Assembly (NCBI RefSeq): GCF_030717955.1
Contig: NZ_JAUZVY010000001.1
Coordinates: 744,001 to 808,000, forward strand
DNA length: 64,000 bases
From: Alkalimonas delamerensis
GTDB taxonomy: Bacteria > Pseudomonadota > Gammaproteobacteria > Enterobacterales > Alteromonadaceae
Reading direction: 5' to 3'
Part shown: positions 18,277 through 27,184 of the stretch, in pieces
How the letters are laid out: each line of letters opens with the position of its first letter
Position numbering within the stretch: position 1 is the stretch's first letter
Notes under the pieces: model-generated
Databases searched by the model: none
Told to the model about the DNA's origin: nothing
Seen by the model: the letters and a program-made list of their open reading frames with translations, nothing else
Program-made: the position numbers and the translations under genes

Positions 18277-19296
18277 ATGTCAAAGATACAGCAGCCGATT
18301 CGCCTGGCGATTAATGGCTTTGGCCGGATTGGCCGTAACATTGTAAGGGCTTTGTACGAGTCGGGCCGACGGGATCTGCAGGTGGTGGCCATCAATGAAT
18401 TGGCCGATGCCAAAGGCGTTGCACACCTCTTGAAGTACGACAGTTCCCATGGCCGTTTTGCTGCCGAAGTTGAGCGGGTTGAACAGGGGATCCGGGTCAA
18501 TGGCGATCGGATTCAGTTGTTTGCTGAAGCCGATCCAACTGAGTTGCCCTGGCAGGAGCTTGGGATTGATGTGGTGCTGGAGTGCACCGGTGTGTTTCAT
18601 TCGCGTGAGCATGCCGGTTGGCATCTGACGGCCGGAGCAAAAAAAGTGTTGTTTTCCCATCCTGCCGATGCCGATGTGGATGCGACTGTGATCTTTGGTA
18701 TCAATCATCAGCAGCTTAACGCTGAGATGCGCATTGTCTCCAATGGCTCCTGCACCACCAATTGTGTGGTGCCGGTACTGCAACTACTTGATGAGCGTTT
18801 TGGCATTGAAAGTGGCACCATTACCACCATTCATGCCTCGATGCATGATCAGCAAGTGATCGATGCCTATCATCCGGACTTGCGTCGTACCCGTGCTGCC
18901 AGTCAGTCGATTATTCCGGTCGACACCAAGCTAGCACTCGGTATCGAGCGGATTTTACCGCAATTGGCCGGCCGCTTTGAAGCCATCGCCGTACGGGTGC
19001 CCACCGTCAATGTCACGGCGATGGATGTTAGCTTAACGCTGCATCAGGATGTGCAACCGGCGGCCATCAACCAAGTGTTGCAGCAAGCTGGCAAGTCGCA
19101 ATTAGCCGGTATTCTGGATTACACCGAGGAGCCGCTGGTCTCGGTCGATTTTAACCACAATTCCCATTCCTGCATTGTCGATGGCTCCCTGACCCGGGTG
19201 AGCCACAAACGGTTGGTCAAGTGCCTGCTTTGGTGTGACAACGAGTGGGGTTTTGCCCATCGCATGCTGGATACCGCCAAGGCCATGATGGCCTGA
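18277..19296 (+). CDS. epd: D-erythrose-4-phosphate dehydrogenase
   Basis: Epd oxidises erythrose 4-phosphate to 4-phosphoerythronate, the entry to pyridoxal phosphate synthesis. The 339-residue protein belongs to the GAPDH family: Rossmann motif INGFGRIGRN at residues 12-21 and the catalytic cysteine at 159 within SNGSCTTNC. The HDQQVIDAYHPDLRRTRAAS stretch and its position before pgk fit Epd better than glycolytic GapA, although dual activity cannot be excluded. A weak ribosome site (GGGAG about 15 bp away) precedes the ATG. Only 14 bp separate it from pgk. Confidence 0.88.
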   Translation: MSKIQQPIRLAINGFGRIGRNIVRALYESGRRDLQVVAINELADAKGVAHLLKYDSSHGRFAAEVERVEQGIRVNGDRIQLFAEADPTELPWQELGIDVVLECTGVFHSREHAGWHLTAGAKKVLFSHPADADVDATVIFGINHQQLNAEMRIVSNGSCTTNCVVPVLQLLDERFGIESGTITTIHASMHDQQVIDAYHPDLRRTRAASQSIIPVDTKLALGIERILPQLAGRFEAIAVRVPTVNVTAMDVSLTLHQDVQPAAINQVLQQAGKSQLAGILDYTEEPLVSVDFNHNSHSCIVDGSLTRVSHKRLVKCLLWCDNEWGFAHRMLDTAKAMMA

Positions 19297-19310
19297 ATTA
19301 GGAGAAAATA

Positions 19311-20492
19311 ATGACAGTACTACAGATGAGTCAACTGGAACTGGCTGGTAAGCGGGTTCTGATTCGGGAAGATTTAAACGTGCCGGTCAAAGACGGCGTA
19401 GTCACATCCGATGCCCGTTTGAAGGCAGCGCTACCCACCATTGAACTGGCGTTAGCCAAAGGCGCTGCTGTGATGGTGATGTCGCATCTGGGGCGGCCGG
19501 AAGAAGGCGTGTTCAGCGAGGACGCGTCGCTGCAGCCAGTGGTGGACTGGCTGACCAAAGCCTTGACTGTCCCGGTTCGTCTTGAGCGGGATTATCTGAA
19601 TGGTGTCGAGGTAAAACCGGGTGAGCTGGTCGTTTTTGAGAACGTGCGTTTTAACAAAGGCGAAAAGAAAAATGACGATGGGCTGGCGCAGCAGCTGGCC
19701 GCTTTGTGCGATCTGTTCGTGATGGATGCCTTTGGCACGGCGCACCGTGCTCAGGCATCGACCCATGGTGTGGCTAAATTCGCGCCTGTTGCCTGCGCCG
19801 GCCCCTTGCTGGCCAATGAGCTGGACGCACTGGCCAAGGCACTAAAAAACCCGAAACGTCCTTTGGTGGCCATAGTCGGCGGCTCCAAAGTATCCACCAA
19901 GCTCACCGTCCTAGAATCTTTATCCAGCGTGGTGGACCAGTTGATCGTCGGTGGTGGCATTGCCAACACTTTTATTGCTGCGTCTGGACACAGCGTGGGC
20001 AAATCCTTGTGCGAAGATGATTTGATTCCTGAAGCCAAACGCCTGATGGCGGCAGCAGAAGCTCGCGGTGCCAGTATTCCGGTGCCTTCGGATGTGGTCA
20101 CCGGCAAAGCCTTCAGCGCGGACACCAAGGCGGAGCTCAAAGCGGTCAATGAGATTGCCGCCGATGACATGGTATTTGATATTGGTCCTGTGACCGCGGC
20201 AACTCTGATGAAACTGTTGAAAAATGCCGGTACCATCGTCTGGAATGGCCCGGTTGGGGTCTTTGAATTCGATCAGTTTGCTGGCGGGACCGAAGCACTG
20301 GCCAAAGCCATTGCAGAGAGCGCTGCATTTTCGATAGCGGGAGGCGGTGACACTCTGGCGGCTATCGACAAGTACGGCATTGCGGACAAAATTTCTTACA
20401 TTTCGACGGGCGGCGGGGCCTTCCTTGAGTTCTTAGAGGGCAAAACCTTGCCGGCAGTCGCTATACTGGAAGAGCGGGCCAAACAGGCCTGA
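19311..20492 (+). CDS. pgk: Phosphoglycerate kinase
   Basis: Pgk transfers phosphate from 1,3-bisphosphoglycerate to ADP in glycolysis and runs in reverse in gluconeogenesis. The 393-residue product has the N-terminal substrate motif REDLNVPVKDG, the MSHLGRPEEG segment near residue 60, and the C-terminal nucleotide-binding GGGDTLAAIDKYG and STGGGAFLEFLEGK motifs. AGGAGAA precedes the ATG. It is co-directional with epd and fba with short gaps and no terminator between, so an epd-pgk-fba operon is likely. Confidence 0.97.
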   Translation: MTVLQMSQLELAGKRVLIREDLNVPVKDGVVTSDARLKAALPTIELALAKGAAVMVMSHLGRPEEGVFSEDASLQPVVDWLTKALTVPVRLERDYLNGVEVKPGELVVFENVRFNKGEKKNDDGLAQQLAALCDLFVMDAFGTAHRAQASTHGVAKFAPVACAGPLLANELDALAKALKNPKRPLVAIVGGSKVSTKLTVLESLSSVVDQLIVGGGIANTFIAASGHSVGKSLCEDDLIPEAKRLMAAAEARGASIPVPSDVVTGKAFSADTKAELKAVNEIAADDMVFDIGPVTAATLMKLLKNAGTIVWNGPVGVFEFDQFAGGTEALAKAIAESAAFSIAGGGDTLAAIDKYGIADKISYISTGGGAFLEFLEGKTLPAVAILEERAKQA

Positions 20493-20556
20493 CGAACCAC
20501 ACAATAATAGCTCAAAGAGCATTGATAACTTTGTACCCTAACAGAGAGAGGATCTC

Positions 20557-21594
20557 ATGGCACTTATTTCATTACGTCAGATGCTGGATCACGCAGCCGA
20601 GCGCGGTTACGGCGTTCCGGCTTTTAATGTCAACAATCTGGAGCAAATGCGCGCCATTATGCTGGCGGCGGATAAAACCGACAGTCCGGTCATTGTGCAG
20701 GCTTCGGCCGGTGCCCGAAAGTATGCCGGAGCACCATTTTTGCGCCATCTGATTTTGGCTGCGATTGAAGAGTTTCCGCACATTCCTGTGGTGATGCACC
20801 AGGACCACGGGACCTCTATGGCCGTTTGCCAGCGCTCGATTCAGCTGGGTTTCTCATCGGTGATGATGGATGGTTCTCTGGGAGAAGATGGCAAGACGCC
20901 GATGGATTACGACTACAATGTGGCGGTCACTAAGAGCGTGGTCGACATTGCCCATGCCTGTGGTGTCTCCGTGGAAGGCGAGTTGGGCTGCCTGGGCTCA
21001 CTGGAAACCGGAACCGCTGGTGAAGAAGATGGCATCGGTGCTGAGGGCACCTTAACGCACGAGCAAATGCTGACCGATCCCGATGAAGCCTTTGATTTTG
21101 TGCAGGCCACCGGCGTGGACGCATTGGCGATTGCCTGCGGAACTTCGCATGGTGCCTACAAATTCAGCCGGCCACCGACAGGGGACATTCTGGCGATTGA
21201 TCGGATCAAAGCCATTCACGCCAAAATCCCTAATACCCACCTGGTGATGCACGGTTCCTCATCGGTGCCGCAAGAATGGCTGAAGGTCATTAATGAGTTC
21301 GGTGGTGAGATCCCGGAAACCTACGGTGTGCCGGTGGAACAAATTTTGGAAGGCATCAAGCACGGTGTCCGTAAAGTGAATATAGATACCGATTTGCGTT
21401 TGGCTTCAACCGGTGCTGTTCGTCGTTTTCTGGCGACCAATCCGGCCGAGTTTGATCCACGCAAGTTTTTGCAGGCATCCACCAAAGCCATGACCGATAT
21501 TTGCATTGCCCGTTATGAGGCCTTTGGTTGTGCGGGCAATGCCAGCAAGATCAAACCGGTCAGTTTGGAAGCCATGGTCGGCTTTTACAGCTAA
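20557..21594 (+). CDS. fba: Class II fructose-bisphosphate aldolase, Calvin type
   Basis: This zinc-dependent aldolase interconverts fructose 1,6-bisphosphate with dihydroxyacetone phosphate and glyceraldehyde 3-phosphate. The 345-residue protein carries the zinc-ligand and active-site stretches MHQDHGTS near residue 80, GELGCLGSLETG near residue 145, CGTSHGAYKF near residue 195 and MHGSSSVPQEW near residue 230. The sequence is of the Calvin-cycle subtype (type IIB) rather than the E. coli FbaA subtype. No RuBisCO or other Calvin genes are in the window, so a glycolytic/gluconeogenic role is most likely. Confidence 0.95.
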   Translation: MALISLRQMLDHAAERGYGVPAFNVNNLEQMRAIMLAADKTDSPVIVQASAGARKYAGAPFLRHLILAAIEEFPHIPVVMHQDHGTSMAVCQRSIQLGFSSVMMDGSLGEDGKTPMDYDYNVAVTKSVVDIAHACGVSVEGELGCLGSLETGTAGEEDGIGAEGTLTHEQMLTDPDEAFDFVQATGVDALAIACGTSHGAYKFSRPPTGDILAIDRIKAIHAKIPNTHLVMHGSSSVPQEWLKVINEFGGEIPETYGVPVEQILEGIKHGVRKVNIDTDLRLASTGAVRRFLATNPAEFDPRKFLQASTKAMTDICIARYEAFGCAGNASKIKPVSLEAMVGFYS

Positions 21595-21908
21595 AGTACT
21601 AGCGCGCTGCTTTTTTGCCCACTTTATTTAATAAAGTATAACAAGAAGAAAAGCAGCGCTTTAATAGCGCATAAACAGGCCTGCAAACCGCATAAATAAG
21701 CAGTCTTTGAATTATTGGCAAAGCCCGTTGTCGTATTGACAATGGGCTTTTTAGCTGCAATGATGCAGTTGGTTTACCCTCTAACCAGGGCTCTCTATTC
21801 GTGGTCGATGCGTAGGTTTAGAAGTGCTTTACGACATCGTCACAAGGGTAGTTTGAGAAAAGCCCTTAACTCCAGGTTACGTTAATCAGCAATTATTGGT
21901 TGGGAACT
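21595..21908 (+). other. Intergenic region between fba and the TonB operon (314 bp)
   Basis: No protein gene is credible here. After fba an inverted repeat with a long loop (GCGCTGCTTTT near 21604, AAAAGCAGCGC near 21650) surrounds a promoter-like pair, TTGCCC at 21615-21620 and TATAAC at 21637-21642 (16-bp spacer). A clear terminator ends at 21753. The unit 21649 to 21753 could make a transcript of about 105 nt. The last 150 bp before the DUF3450 gene must hold that operon's promoter, but no strong box pair stands out. Confidence 0.4.
21720..21753 (+). terminator. Rho-independent terminator
   Basis: AAGCCCGTTGTC (21721-21732) pairs with GACAATGGGCTT (21738-21749), one G-T pair, loop GTATT, followed by TTT. 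It lies about 125 bp after fba and may end fba or a small transcript starting near 21649. Confidence 0.8.
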
Positions 21909-22682
21909 ATGCTTAACAATAAAATGAGTAAAAGTCTTATCGCATCGGCTTTTGCCGGTGTCTTCGCCTTTTCCGGCGGAGCGATGGCGAATTCCGGCTT
22001 AGAGCAAATTCATCAGGAAAATAGCCAGATCATTCGCGAAGCCGTTCGCTCACAGGAACGCATCAACACCATTTACGAGCAAACTCAGGAGTTACTGGGT
22101 CAGTATCGCCAGGTTGTGGATCAGACCGACAGCCTGAAAGTCTACAACGACTTCCTGCAGACTCTGGTTAATGATCAGCAGCGTCAAATCAACTCCATTC
22201 AGCGTCAGATTGACACGCTGGAAGATACCCGTCGCGGCACAGTGCCGTTGATGTTTAAGATGATTGATGCTTTAGAAGAATTCGTTAAAAACGACATCCC
22301 ATTACGAACTGAGCGTCGTATGGAGCGGGTAGAGCGTCTGCGTGAAGTGATGTCACGTTCAGATGTTCAGCTTTCTGAACAGTACCGTCAAATCATGGAA
22401 GCTTACAGCATTGAAGCCGGTTATGGCTCTGAGCTGGCTGCCTTCCAGGGCACCCTGGATCTGGGTGGCAACGAATTAACCGTCGATTATGTGCATTTAG
22501 GCCGTCTGGCACTGATGGCGATGTCGTTGGATGGCAGCAATGCATGGCATTGGAATCGTCAGACCAACAGCTGGGATCAATTACCAGCCAGTTATTTGAA
22601 TGGCGTGAGCGACTTTATCAAAATGGCTCGCCGTGAAATTAACTTTGATATGGCCCGTGTACCACTGATCGCAACGGAGTAA
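21909..22682 (+). CDS. DUF3450 family periplasmic coiled-coil protein
   Basis: A 257-residue exported protein of the DUF3450 family. A signal peptide (about residues 1-27, ending GGAMANS) is followed by long Gln/Glu/Arg-rich helices predicted to be coiled coils (residues 30-160) and a C-terminal globular part with NAWHWNRQTNSWDQLP. Members commonly precede TonB2/TtpC-type exb genes, and this copy is first in such an operon, 7 bp before the proton-channel gene. Its role is not established; a periplasmic partner of the energiser is the inference. The ATG at 21909 was chosen; ATG 21924 or a TTG at 21900 are possible. Confidence 0.8.
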   Translation: MLNNKMSKSLIASAFAGVFAFSGGAMANSGLEQIHQENSQIIREAVRSQERINTIYEQTQELLGQYRQVVDQTDSLKVYNDFLQTLVNDQQRQINSIQRQIDTLEDTRRGTVPLMFKMIDALEEFVKNDIPLRTERRMERVERLREVMSRSDVQLSEQYRQIMEAYSIEAGYGSELAAFQGTLDLGGNELTVDYVHLGRLALMAMSLDGSNAWHWNRQTNSWDQLPASYLNGVSDFIKMARREINFDMARVPLIATE

Positions 22683-22689
22683 GACGACA

Positions 22690-24057
22690 ATGAGAACCTT
22701 ATTAAAATCACTAATTGTTGCTGTTGCGGTGACTGCTACTGCCAGCACGGCATTTGATGCTTCAGCCAATTCTACGCGCCTGGATCAAATCCTGGAGCAA
22801 GTAAAGCGTGAGCGCCAACTGGAAGGTCGTATCAACCAGGAACGCGAACAAGCCTTTATCAATGCCCGTCAGGATCAACAGCGCCTGTTGAACGAAGCAC
22901 GTCGTGCTTTGGCCAACGAAGAAGCCCGTGGTGAGCGTTTGCAAAAAGAATACGCCGACAATGACATCCTGATTGCCCAAAAAGAGCAAGAGCTGATCTC
23001 TGCTCAGGGTACTCTGGGTGAGCTGTTCGGTATGGTTCGTGGTAGTGCCAGCGATGCCATCGGTGTTGTTTCTACTTCCATCGTGAGTGCCCAGTACCCG
23101 GGCCGTCACGAGCCACTGCGTGGTTTGGCTGCAGCGACTGAGCTGCCAACCATTCCTGAAATGGAAGACCTGTGGGTTGCTTTGCTGACTGAAATGGTTG
23201 AGTCGGCGAAAATCACCCGTTTCGACGCCGAAGTCGTTAACCTGGATGGCGGTAGCTCCACGCAACGGGTAACCCGTTTTGGTTCTTTCCACATCACCAC
23301 AGACCGTGACTACCTTTACTACAACGCGGATACCAACCAGTTGCAGCCTCTGGGTCGCGCTCCTATCTCGCGTGTACACAACTCAGTTGCGGACTTCCAC
23401 GGCACTCGTGCTGGCAACCTGACCAGCCTGTTTGTTGACCCGACTAAAGGCAACAGTATTCTGCGTCTGAACCAGCAGCGTGCAACTTTGTCTGAGTACT
23501 ACCACCAGGGTAAATTTGTTGGTTACCTGATCACTGCCTTGTTGATCATTGGTCTGTTGATTGCGATTGAGCGTTTTGTGGTGCTGACACTGGTTGGTGG
23601 CAAGATCCGTGCTCAACTGAAAAACCTGTCCAATCCTTCCGATGGCAACCCACTGGGTCGTATCCTGAAGGTTTACCACAACAACAAATCTGCTGATGTG
23701 GAAAACCTGGAGCTGAAGCTGGATGAAGCCATCCTGCGTGAAACGCCGAAGGTTGAGCGTGGTATCGGCATGATCAAGCTGTTTGCTGCCGTTGCACCTT
23801 TGATGGGTCTGTTGGGTACCGTTATCGGTATGATCATGACCTTCCAAACCATCACTCTGTACGGTACTGGTGACCCGAAACTGATGGCAGGTGATATCTC
23901 TCTGGCCTTGGTAACCACTGCTTTGGGTCTGATCGCGGCACTGCCACTGATCTTCGCTCACAGCATTGTTGCTACCAAAGCCAAATCTGTGCTTCACGTA
24001 CTGGATGAGCAAAGCGCTGGTATCATTGCTGCTCATGCGGAGAAGGAGAAAGCCTAA
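22690..24057 (+). CDS. TtpC-like large MotA/TolQ/ExbB proton-channel protein
   Basis: A 455-residue member of the MotA/TolQ/ExbB family. Unlike ordinary ExbB it has a signal peptide (residues 1-27) and a long periplasmic part with a coiled coil (residues 30-110) before three membrane segments in the C-terminal 200 residues. These begin at FVGYLITALLIIGLLIAIERFVVL near residue 277, then VAPLMGLLGTVIGMIMTF and ISLALVTTALGLIAALPLIF. This layout matches TtpC, described in Vibrio as an essential extra component of the TonB2 system. Its stop overlaps the start of the next exbB-like gene (TAATG), pointing to coupled translation. Confidence 0.85.
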   Translation: MRTLLKSLIVAVAVTATASTAFDASANSTRLDQILEQVKRERQLEGRINQEREQAFINARQDQQRLLNEARRALANEEARGERLQKEYADNDILIAQKEQELISAQGTLGELFGMVRGSASDAIGVVSTSIVSAQYPGRHEPLRGLAAATELPTIPEMEDLWVALLTEMVESAKITRFDAEVVNLDGGSSTQRVTRFGSFHITTDRDYLYYNADTNQLQPLGRAPISRVHNSVADFHGTRAGNLTSLFVDPTKGNSILRLNQQRATLSEYYHQGKFVGYLITALLIIGLLIAIERFVVLTLVGGKIRAQLKNLSNPSDGNPLGRILKVYHNNKSADVENLELKLDEAILRETPKVERGIGMIKLFAAVAPLMGLLGTVIGMIMTFQTITLYGTGDPKLMAGDISLALVTTALGLIAALPLIFAHSIVATKAKSVLHVLDEQSAGIIAAHAEKEKA

Positions 24058-24584
24058 TGATGCTCCAGCTGATTGAGCTGTGGGAATCGGTACAGGATTT
24101 TATTCATACCGGGGGCAATGTCTTGTACATTGTCGCCCTGGTGCTCTTCATCATGTGGTTTCTCATGTTAGAGCGCTACTGGTATCTGAAAGCGGTTTTC
24201 CCAAAGGAAAAGAAAGCGATTATCGCCCGCTGGGATGCCCGGGAGGACACCACCTCTTGGTATGCTCATAAAATCCGTGATACCTGGATTTCTGAAGCAA
24301 CAACAAAAATTGACCAGAATATGCTGCTGATAAAGACGCTGGTCGCTATGTGTCCTTTGATTGGACTTTTGGGAACTGTCACCGGGATGATTGCGGTCTT
24401 TGATGTGATGGCGACTCAAGGTACAGGCAACCCAAGAACCATGGCGTCAGGTATCTCCATGGCAACAATTCCGACCATGTCTGGGATGGTTGCTGCACTT
24501 TCCGGAGTCTTTTTCAGCTCGCGGTTAGAGATCAGAGCAAAGCGGGAAAAAGCGAGCTTGGTTGATAGCTTACCGCATCATTAA
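24057..24584 (+). CDS. exbB: ExbB-like proton-channel subunit of a TonB2 system
   Basis: A compact 175-residue MotA/TolQ/ExbB protein with three membrane segments: about residues 17-39 (VLYIVALVLFIMWFLMLERY), then MCPLIGLLGTVTGMIAVFDV and MATIPTMSGMVAALSGVFFSS. With ExbD it forms the proton-conducting motor that energises TonB in the inner membrane. The start overlaps the previous stop by one base; a second ATG at 24060 is also possible. exbD follows 12 bp downstream. Confidence 0.9.
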   Translation: MMLQLIELWESVQDFIHTGGNVLYIVALVLFIMWFLMLERYWYLKAVFPKEKKAIIARWDAREDTTSWYAHKIRDTWISEATTKIDQNMLLIKTLVAMCPLIGLLGTVTGMIAVFDVMATQGTGNPRTMASGISMATIPTMSGMVAALSGVFFSSRLEIRAKREKASLVDSLPHH

Positions 24585-24596
24585 AGAGAGATTTTT

Positions 24597-24995
24597 ATGG
24601 CACGTAAACGTATTCGTGAAGACGACGAGGCCCAAATCGACATTACGCCGATGATGGATATCGTTTTCATTATGTTGATCTTCTTTATCGTGACCACTTC
24701 CTTCGTCAAGGAAGCCGGTATTGACGTCAACAAGCCTGAGGCAACTCAGGCCCAACAAAAACCCAGCGCAACCATCTTTATTGCCATTCGTCCAAATGGT
24801 GAGATCTGGATGGACCGTCGTATGGTGGATGTGGAGCGGGTCGCAGCAAACATTGAGCGTTTGGTTGCTGAGTCACCGACCGATACCATTATTATCCAGG
24901 CCGATAAAGAAGCTATGCACGGCCGGGTAATGGAAGTCATGGATCAAATCAAAGCGGCAGGTGATTACATCATCACTATCGCCGGGGAGCAGTGA
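24597..24995 (+). CDS. exbD: ExbD/TolR family biopolymer transport protein
   Basis: A 132-residue ExbD-family protein with a short cytoplasmic N-terminus, one membrane helix at about residues 18-37, and a periplasmic domain. The essential membrane aspartate is present in the conserved DITPMMDIVFIMLIFFIVTTS stretch (residue 22 region). It works with ExbB to couple proton flow to TonB. It lies in the middle of the DUF3450-ttpC-exbB-exbD-tonB-TPR operon; tonB starts 4 bp after its stop. Confidence 0.93.
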   Translation: MARKRIREDDEAQIDITPMMDIVFIMLIFFIVTTSFVKEAGIDVNKPEATQAQQKPSATIFIAIRPNGEIWMDRRMVDVERVAANIERLVAESPTDTIIIQADKEAMHGRVMEVMDQIKAAGDYIITIAGEQ

Positions 24996-24999
24996 TACT

Positions 25000-25620
25000 A
25001 TGGCACGTTTACTTACATCGCTATTTCTTGGTGCTGTGGTAACGTTTCTATTGTTCTTGTTAATGGCGACCCTGGTCAAAGGGACCGGGGAACGTCGAGC
25101 TGACGAGCAAGAGCGGATTGTGATAGAAATTAATACCACACCGCCGGATATGGACACCCAGGTGCGGCGGCCACCTCCGCCACCACCACCGCCACCACCG
25201 GCACAACCGCCGCAGCAGCCGCAAACACCACCGGAGCAAACCGATGTGTCAGGCGCAGTCGGCTTTAATATGCCAGGTTTGGATTTAGGTGGTGCCACCG
25301 GCGGTATCGGTGACCCCTCGGGCGCTTTGATGCGTGATGGCGATGCTCAGCCTATCGTCCGGATTGAACCGCGTTACCCGGTTCAGGCAGCACGGGATGG
25401 TTTGCAGGGTTGGGTTCGTTTGAGCTTCAGCATCATGGAAGACGGCAGTGTTGACAACGTCGAAGTGATCGAAGCAGAACCACGCCGTGTGTTCGACCGT
25501 GAAGCCATACGTGCACTGCGCCGCTGGCGCTACCAACCAAAAATTGTGGATGGTCGCCCTCAGCAGCAGCATGGCTTGCAAGTGCAACTTGACTTCACTT
25601 TAGATATGGCCGGAGGTTAA
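25000..25620 (+). CDS. tonB: TonB2-type energy transducer
   Basis: A 206-residue TonB protein. An N-terminal membrane anchor (residues 2-25) is followed by a proline-rich periplasmic spacer with ten consecutive prolines near residue 50, and a C-terminal TonB domain (PRYPVQAARDGLQGWVRLSF near residue 125) that contacts TonB-dependent outer-membrane receptors. It is shorter than E. coli TonB (239), as TonB2 proteins are. The start at 25000 puts the anchor at the N-terminus; a longer reading from 24961 lacks support. The run of prolines should need EF-P for translation. The stop overlaps the next start (TTAATG). Confidence 0.93.
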   Translation: MARLLTSLFLGAVVTFLLFLLMATLVKGTGERRADEQERIVIEINTTPPDMDTQVRRPPPPPPPPPPAQPPQQPQTPPEQTDVSGAVGFNMPGLDLGGATGGIGDPSGALMRDGDAQPIVRIEPRYPVQAARDGLQGWVRLSFSIMEDGSVDNVEVIEAEPRRVFDREAIRALRRWRYQPKIVDGRPQQQHGLQVQLDFTLDMAGG

Positions 25621-26894
25621 TGATGACTAAGTTCACAAAACTTACCTCAGCATTGGCAATGGCTTTCGCACTGTCTGCTGGTGGCTTTTACACCCCAGTC
25701 AGTTTTGCGGAAACTGCAGCCGAGCGGCAGCAACGTATCCAAGAGCGTCGTGATCGTCGCACTCAGGTCGTCTCAGAGCGGACTGGCCGTTCAGTTTCTC
25801 GTGCCTTTGACTTGTATCAGGAAGACAAGACCAATGAGGCACGTCAAATCCTGATCGATACCCGCACAAGTTCGGACTTTGACCGCGCCTTTGTTGACAG
25901 ATACATCGGTCAGCTCTTTATCGGTGATGACAACAAACGTGCTCTGGAGTATTTGCAGCGTGCGGCCCAACCCGATGTGTTGAGCTTCAACGATCAAGCC
26001 AATGTTCTTGAGACCATCGCGCAACTGCATATGGGGGAAGAAAACTTCCGCGAAGCCATTGAAGCATACAATAAATGGATGCACTTTACTGGTGACGAAA
26101 AGCACGATGTGTTTATGCGTATTGCCCAGGCGCACCAATTGCTTGAACAGTACGCTCAGGTTATCGATCCGATCAATCGCGCTATTGCGATGGCACCAGA
26201 GCCAATTGAAGCCTACTACACGCTGAAGTTTGCTGCTTTGTTTGAAGCGCAACGGATCCCGGAAGCAACGGCTGTACTTGAAGAAATGGTGGTGTTATTC
26301 CCAGCAAGCGCGCAGTGGTGGTTCTACCTGGGCAGCACTTACCAAATGCAGGAAGACTTTATCAAGGCATTGAGCGCTCTACGTGTTGCTCGGATCCTTG
26401 GCTATATGGAGACTTCGCAGCATTTTCAAATGTACGGTCAGATGTATGCCAACAACGAAGTACCTTTCCGTGCTGCTTCTATTTTCGAAGAGCAGATGAA
26501 AGCCGGGGTCATCCCCGAAAATCGTACCTTGTTAATGGCGACAGCGAGCAACTTCCAGGCCGCACGTGAGTACGTAAAAGCAGCTGAGTTTTACGGTCGT
26601 CTCGGTCAATTGGAAAATGATCCTGAGGCATTCCGTCGGCAAGGGGATGCTCTGCTAAACATCCAACGCTACCGCAACGCCATCACTGCGTTTAATCGTG
26701 CGTTGGAGTTGAATGTGGAAAATCCTGCCCGAGTTCAGATGAGCCTGGTGAATGCACATTTCTACCTCGAGCAGTATCCGCAGGCTTTAGCAGCTGCGCA
26801 ACAGGCAAGACGCGATTCAGCCCTTGCCCGTCAGGCTAGGAGTTGGGAGCAGTACATTCGCGAAAAAGCCAAGCAGAAAGGAGTCGACCTCTAA
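25620..26894 (+). CDS. TPR-repeat periplasmic protein of the TonB2 operon
   Basis: A 424-residue exported protein with a signal peptide (residues 1-30, ending VSFAETAA) followed by an Arg-rich stretch and repeated tetratricopeptide helices across about residues 60-410. Examples are the blocks around FREAIEAYNKWMHF and YRNAITAFNRALELN. TPR proteins of this kind are regularly the last gene of TonB2/TtpC operons. A scaffolding role in the periplasm is inferred. GGAGG at 25612-25616 serves the ATG at 25620 or 25623. A strong terminator follows the stop. Confidence 0.82.
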   Translation: MMTKFTKLTSALAMAFALSAGGFYTPVSFAETAAERQQRIQERRDRRTQVVSERTGRSVSRAFDLYQEDKTNEARQILIDTRTSSDFDRAFVDRYIGQLFIGDDNKRALEYLQRAAQPDVLSFNDQANVLETIAQLHMGEENFREAIEAYNKWMHFTGDEKHDVFMRIAQAHQLLEQYAQVIDPINRAIAMAPEPIEAYYTLKFAALFEAQRIPEATAVLEEMVVLFPASAQWWFYLGSTYQMQEDFIKALSALRVARILGYMETSQHFQMYGQMYANNEVPFRAASIFEEQMKAGVIPENRTLLMATASNFQAAREYVKAAEFYGRLGQLENDPEAFRRQGDALLNIQRYRNAITAFNRALELNVENPARVQMSLVNAHFYLEQYPQALAAAQQARRDSALARQARSWEQYIREKAKQKGVDL

Positions 26895-26916
26895 AGGTCG
26901 CTCATTTTCTGTTACC

Positions 26917-26947
26917 AAAGGCCCGATTGCATCGGGCCTTTTTGTTT
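26917..26947 (+). terminator. Rho-independent terminator of the TonB2 operon
   Basis: AAAGGCCCGAT (26917-26927) pairs perfectly with ATCGGGCCTTT (26931-26941) around a TGC loop, then TTGTTTT. The following 240 bp to the next gene are AT-rich and hold only a weak promoter-like pair (TTTGCA at 27125-27130, TATACC at 27147-27152). Confidence 0.9.
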
Positions 26948-27184
26948 TATCAGCCCCTCACCCCTCAGTTGAGCTGAGCTATTCAGCAGCCATCTTTTGT
27001 TGTATACTTGCTCAGCAGTGATTGGCTATCAAGTTGTCAGGTTAGTTTACAATGACAGTTTGGGTGCTTAAGGCTAGCTGATTAATCATTTGATTAGTAA
27101 ATGAATTTTATATTTGGCGTGTTTTTTGCAGTCTTAATGGTTGTGCTATACCGTCAAAATCGTTGTGCAAAGGAGTCGTCTTCG

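Noticed and set aside
27101..27184. Longer start of the Tat protein giving an extra hydrophobic segment
   Set aside because: No ribosome site there, while AAGGAG precedes 27185 and gives a proper Tat signal.
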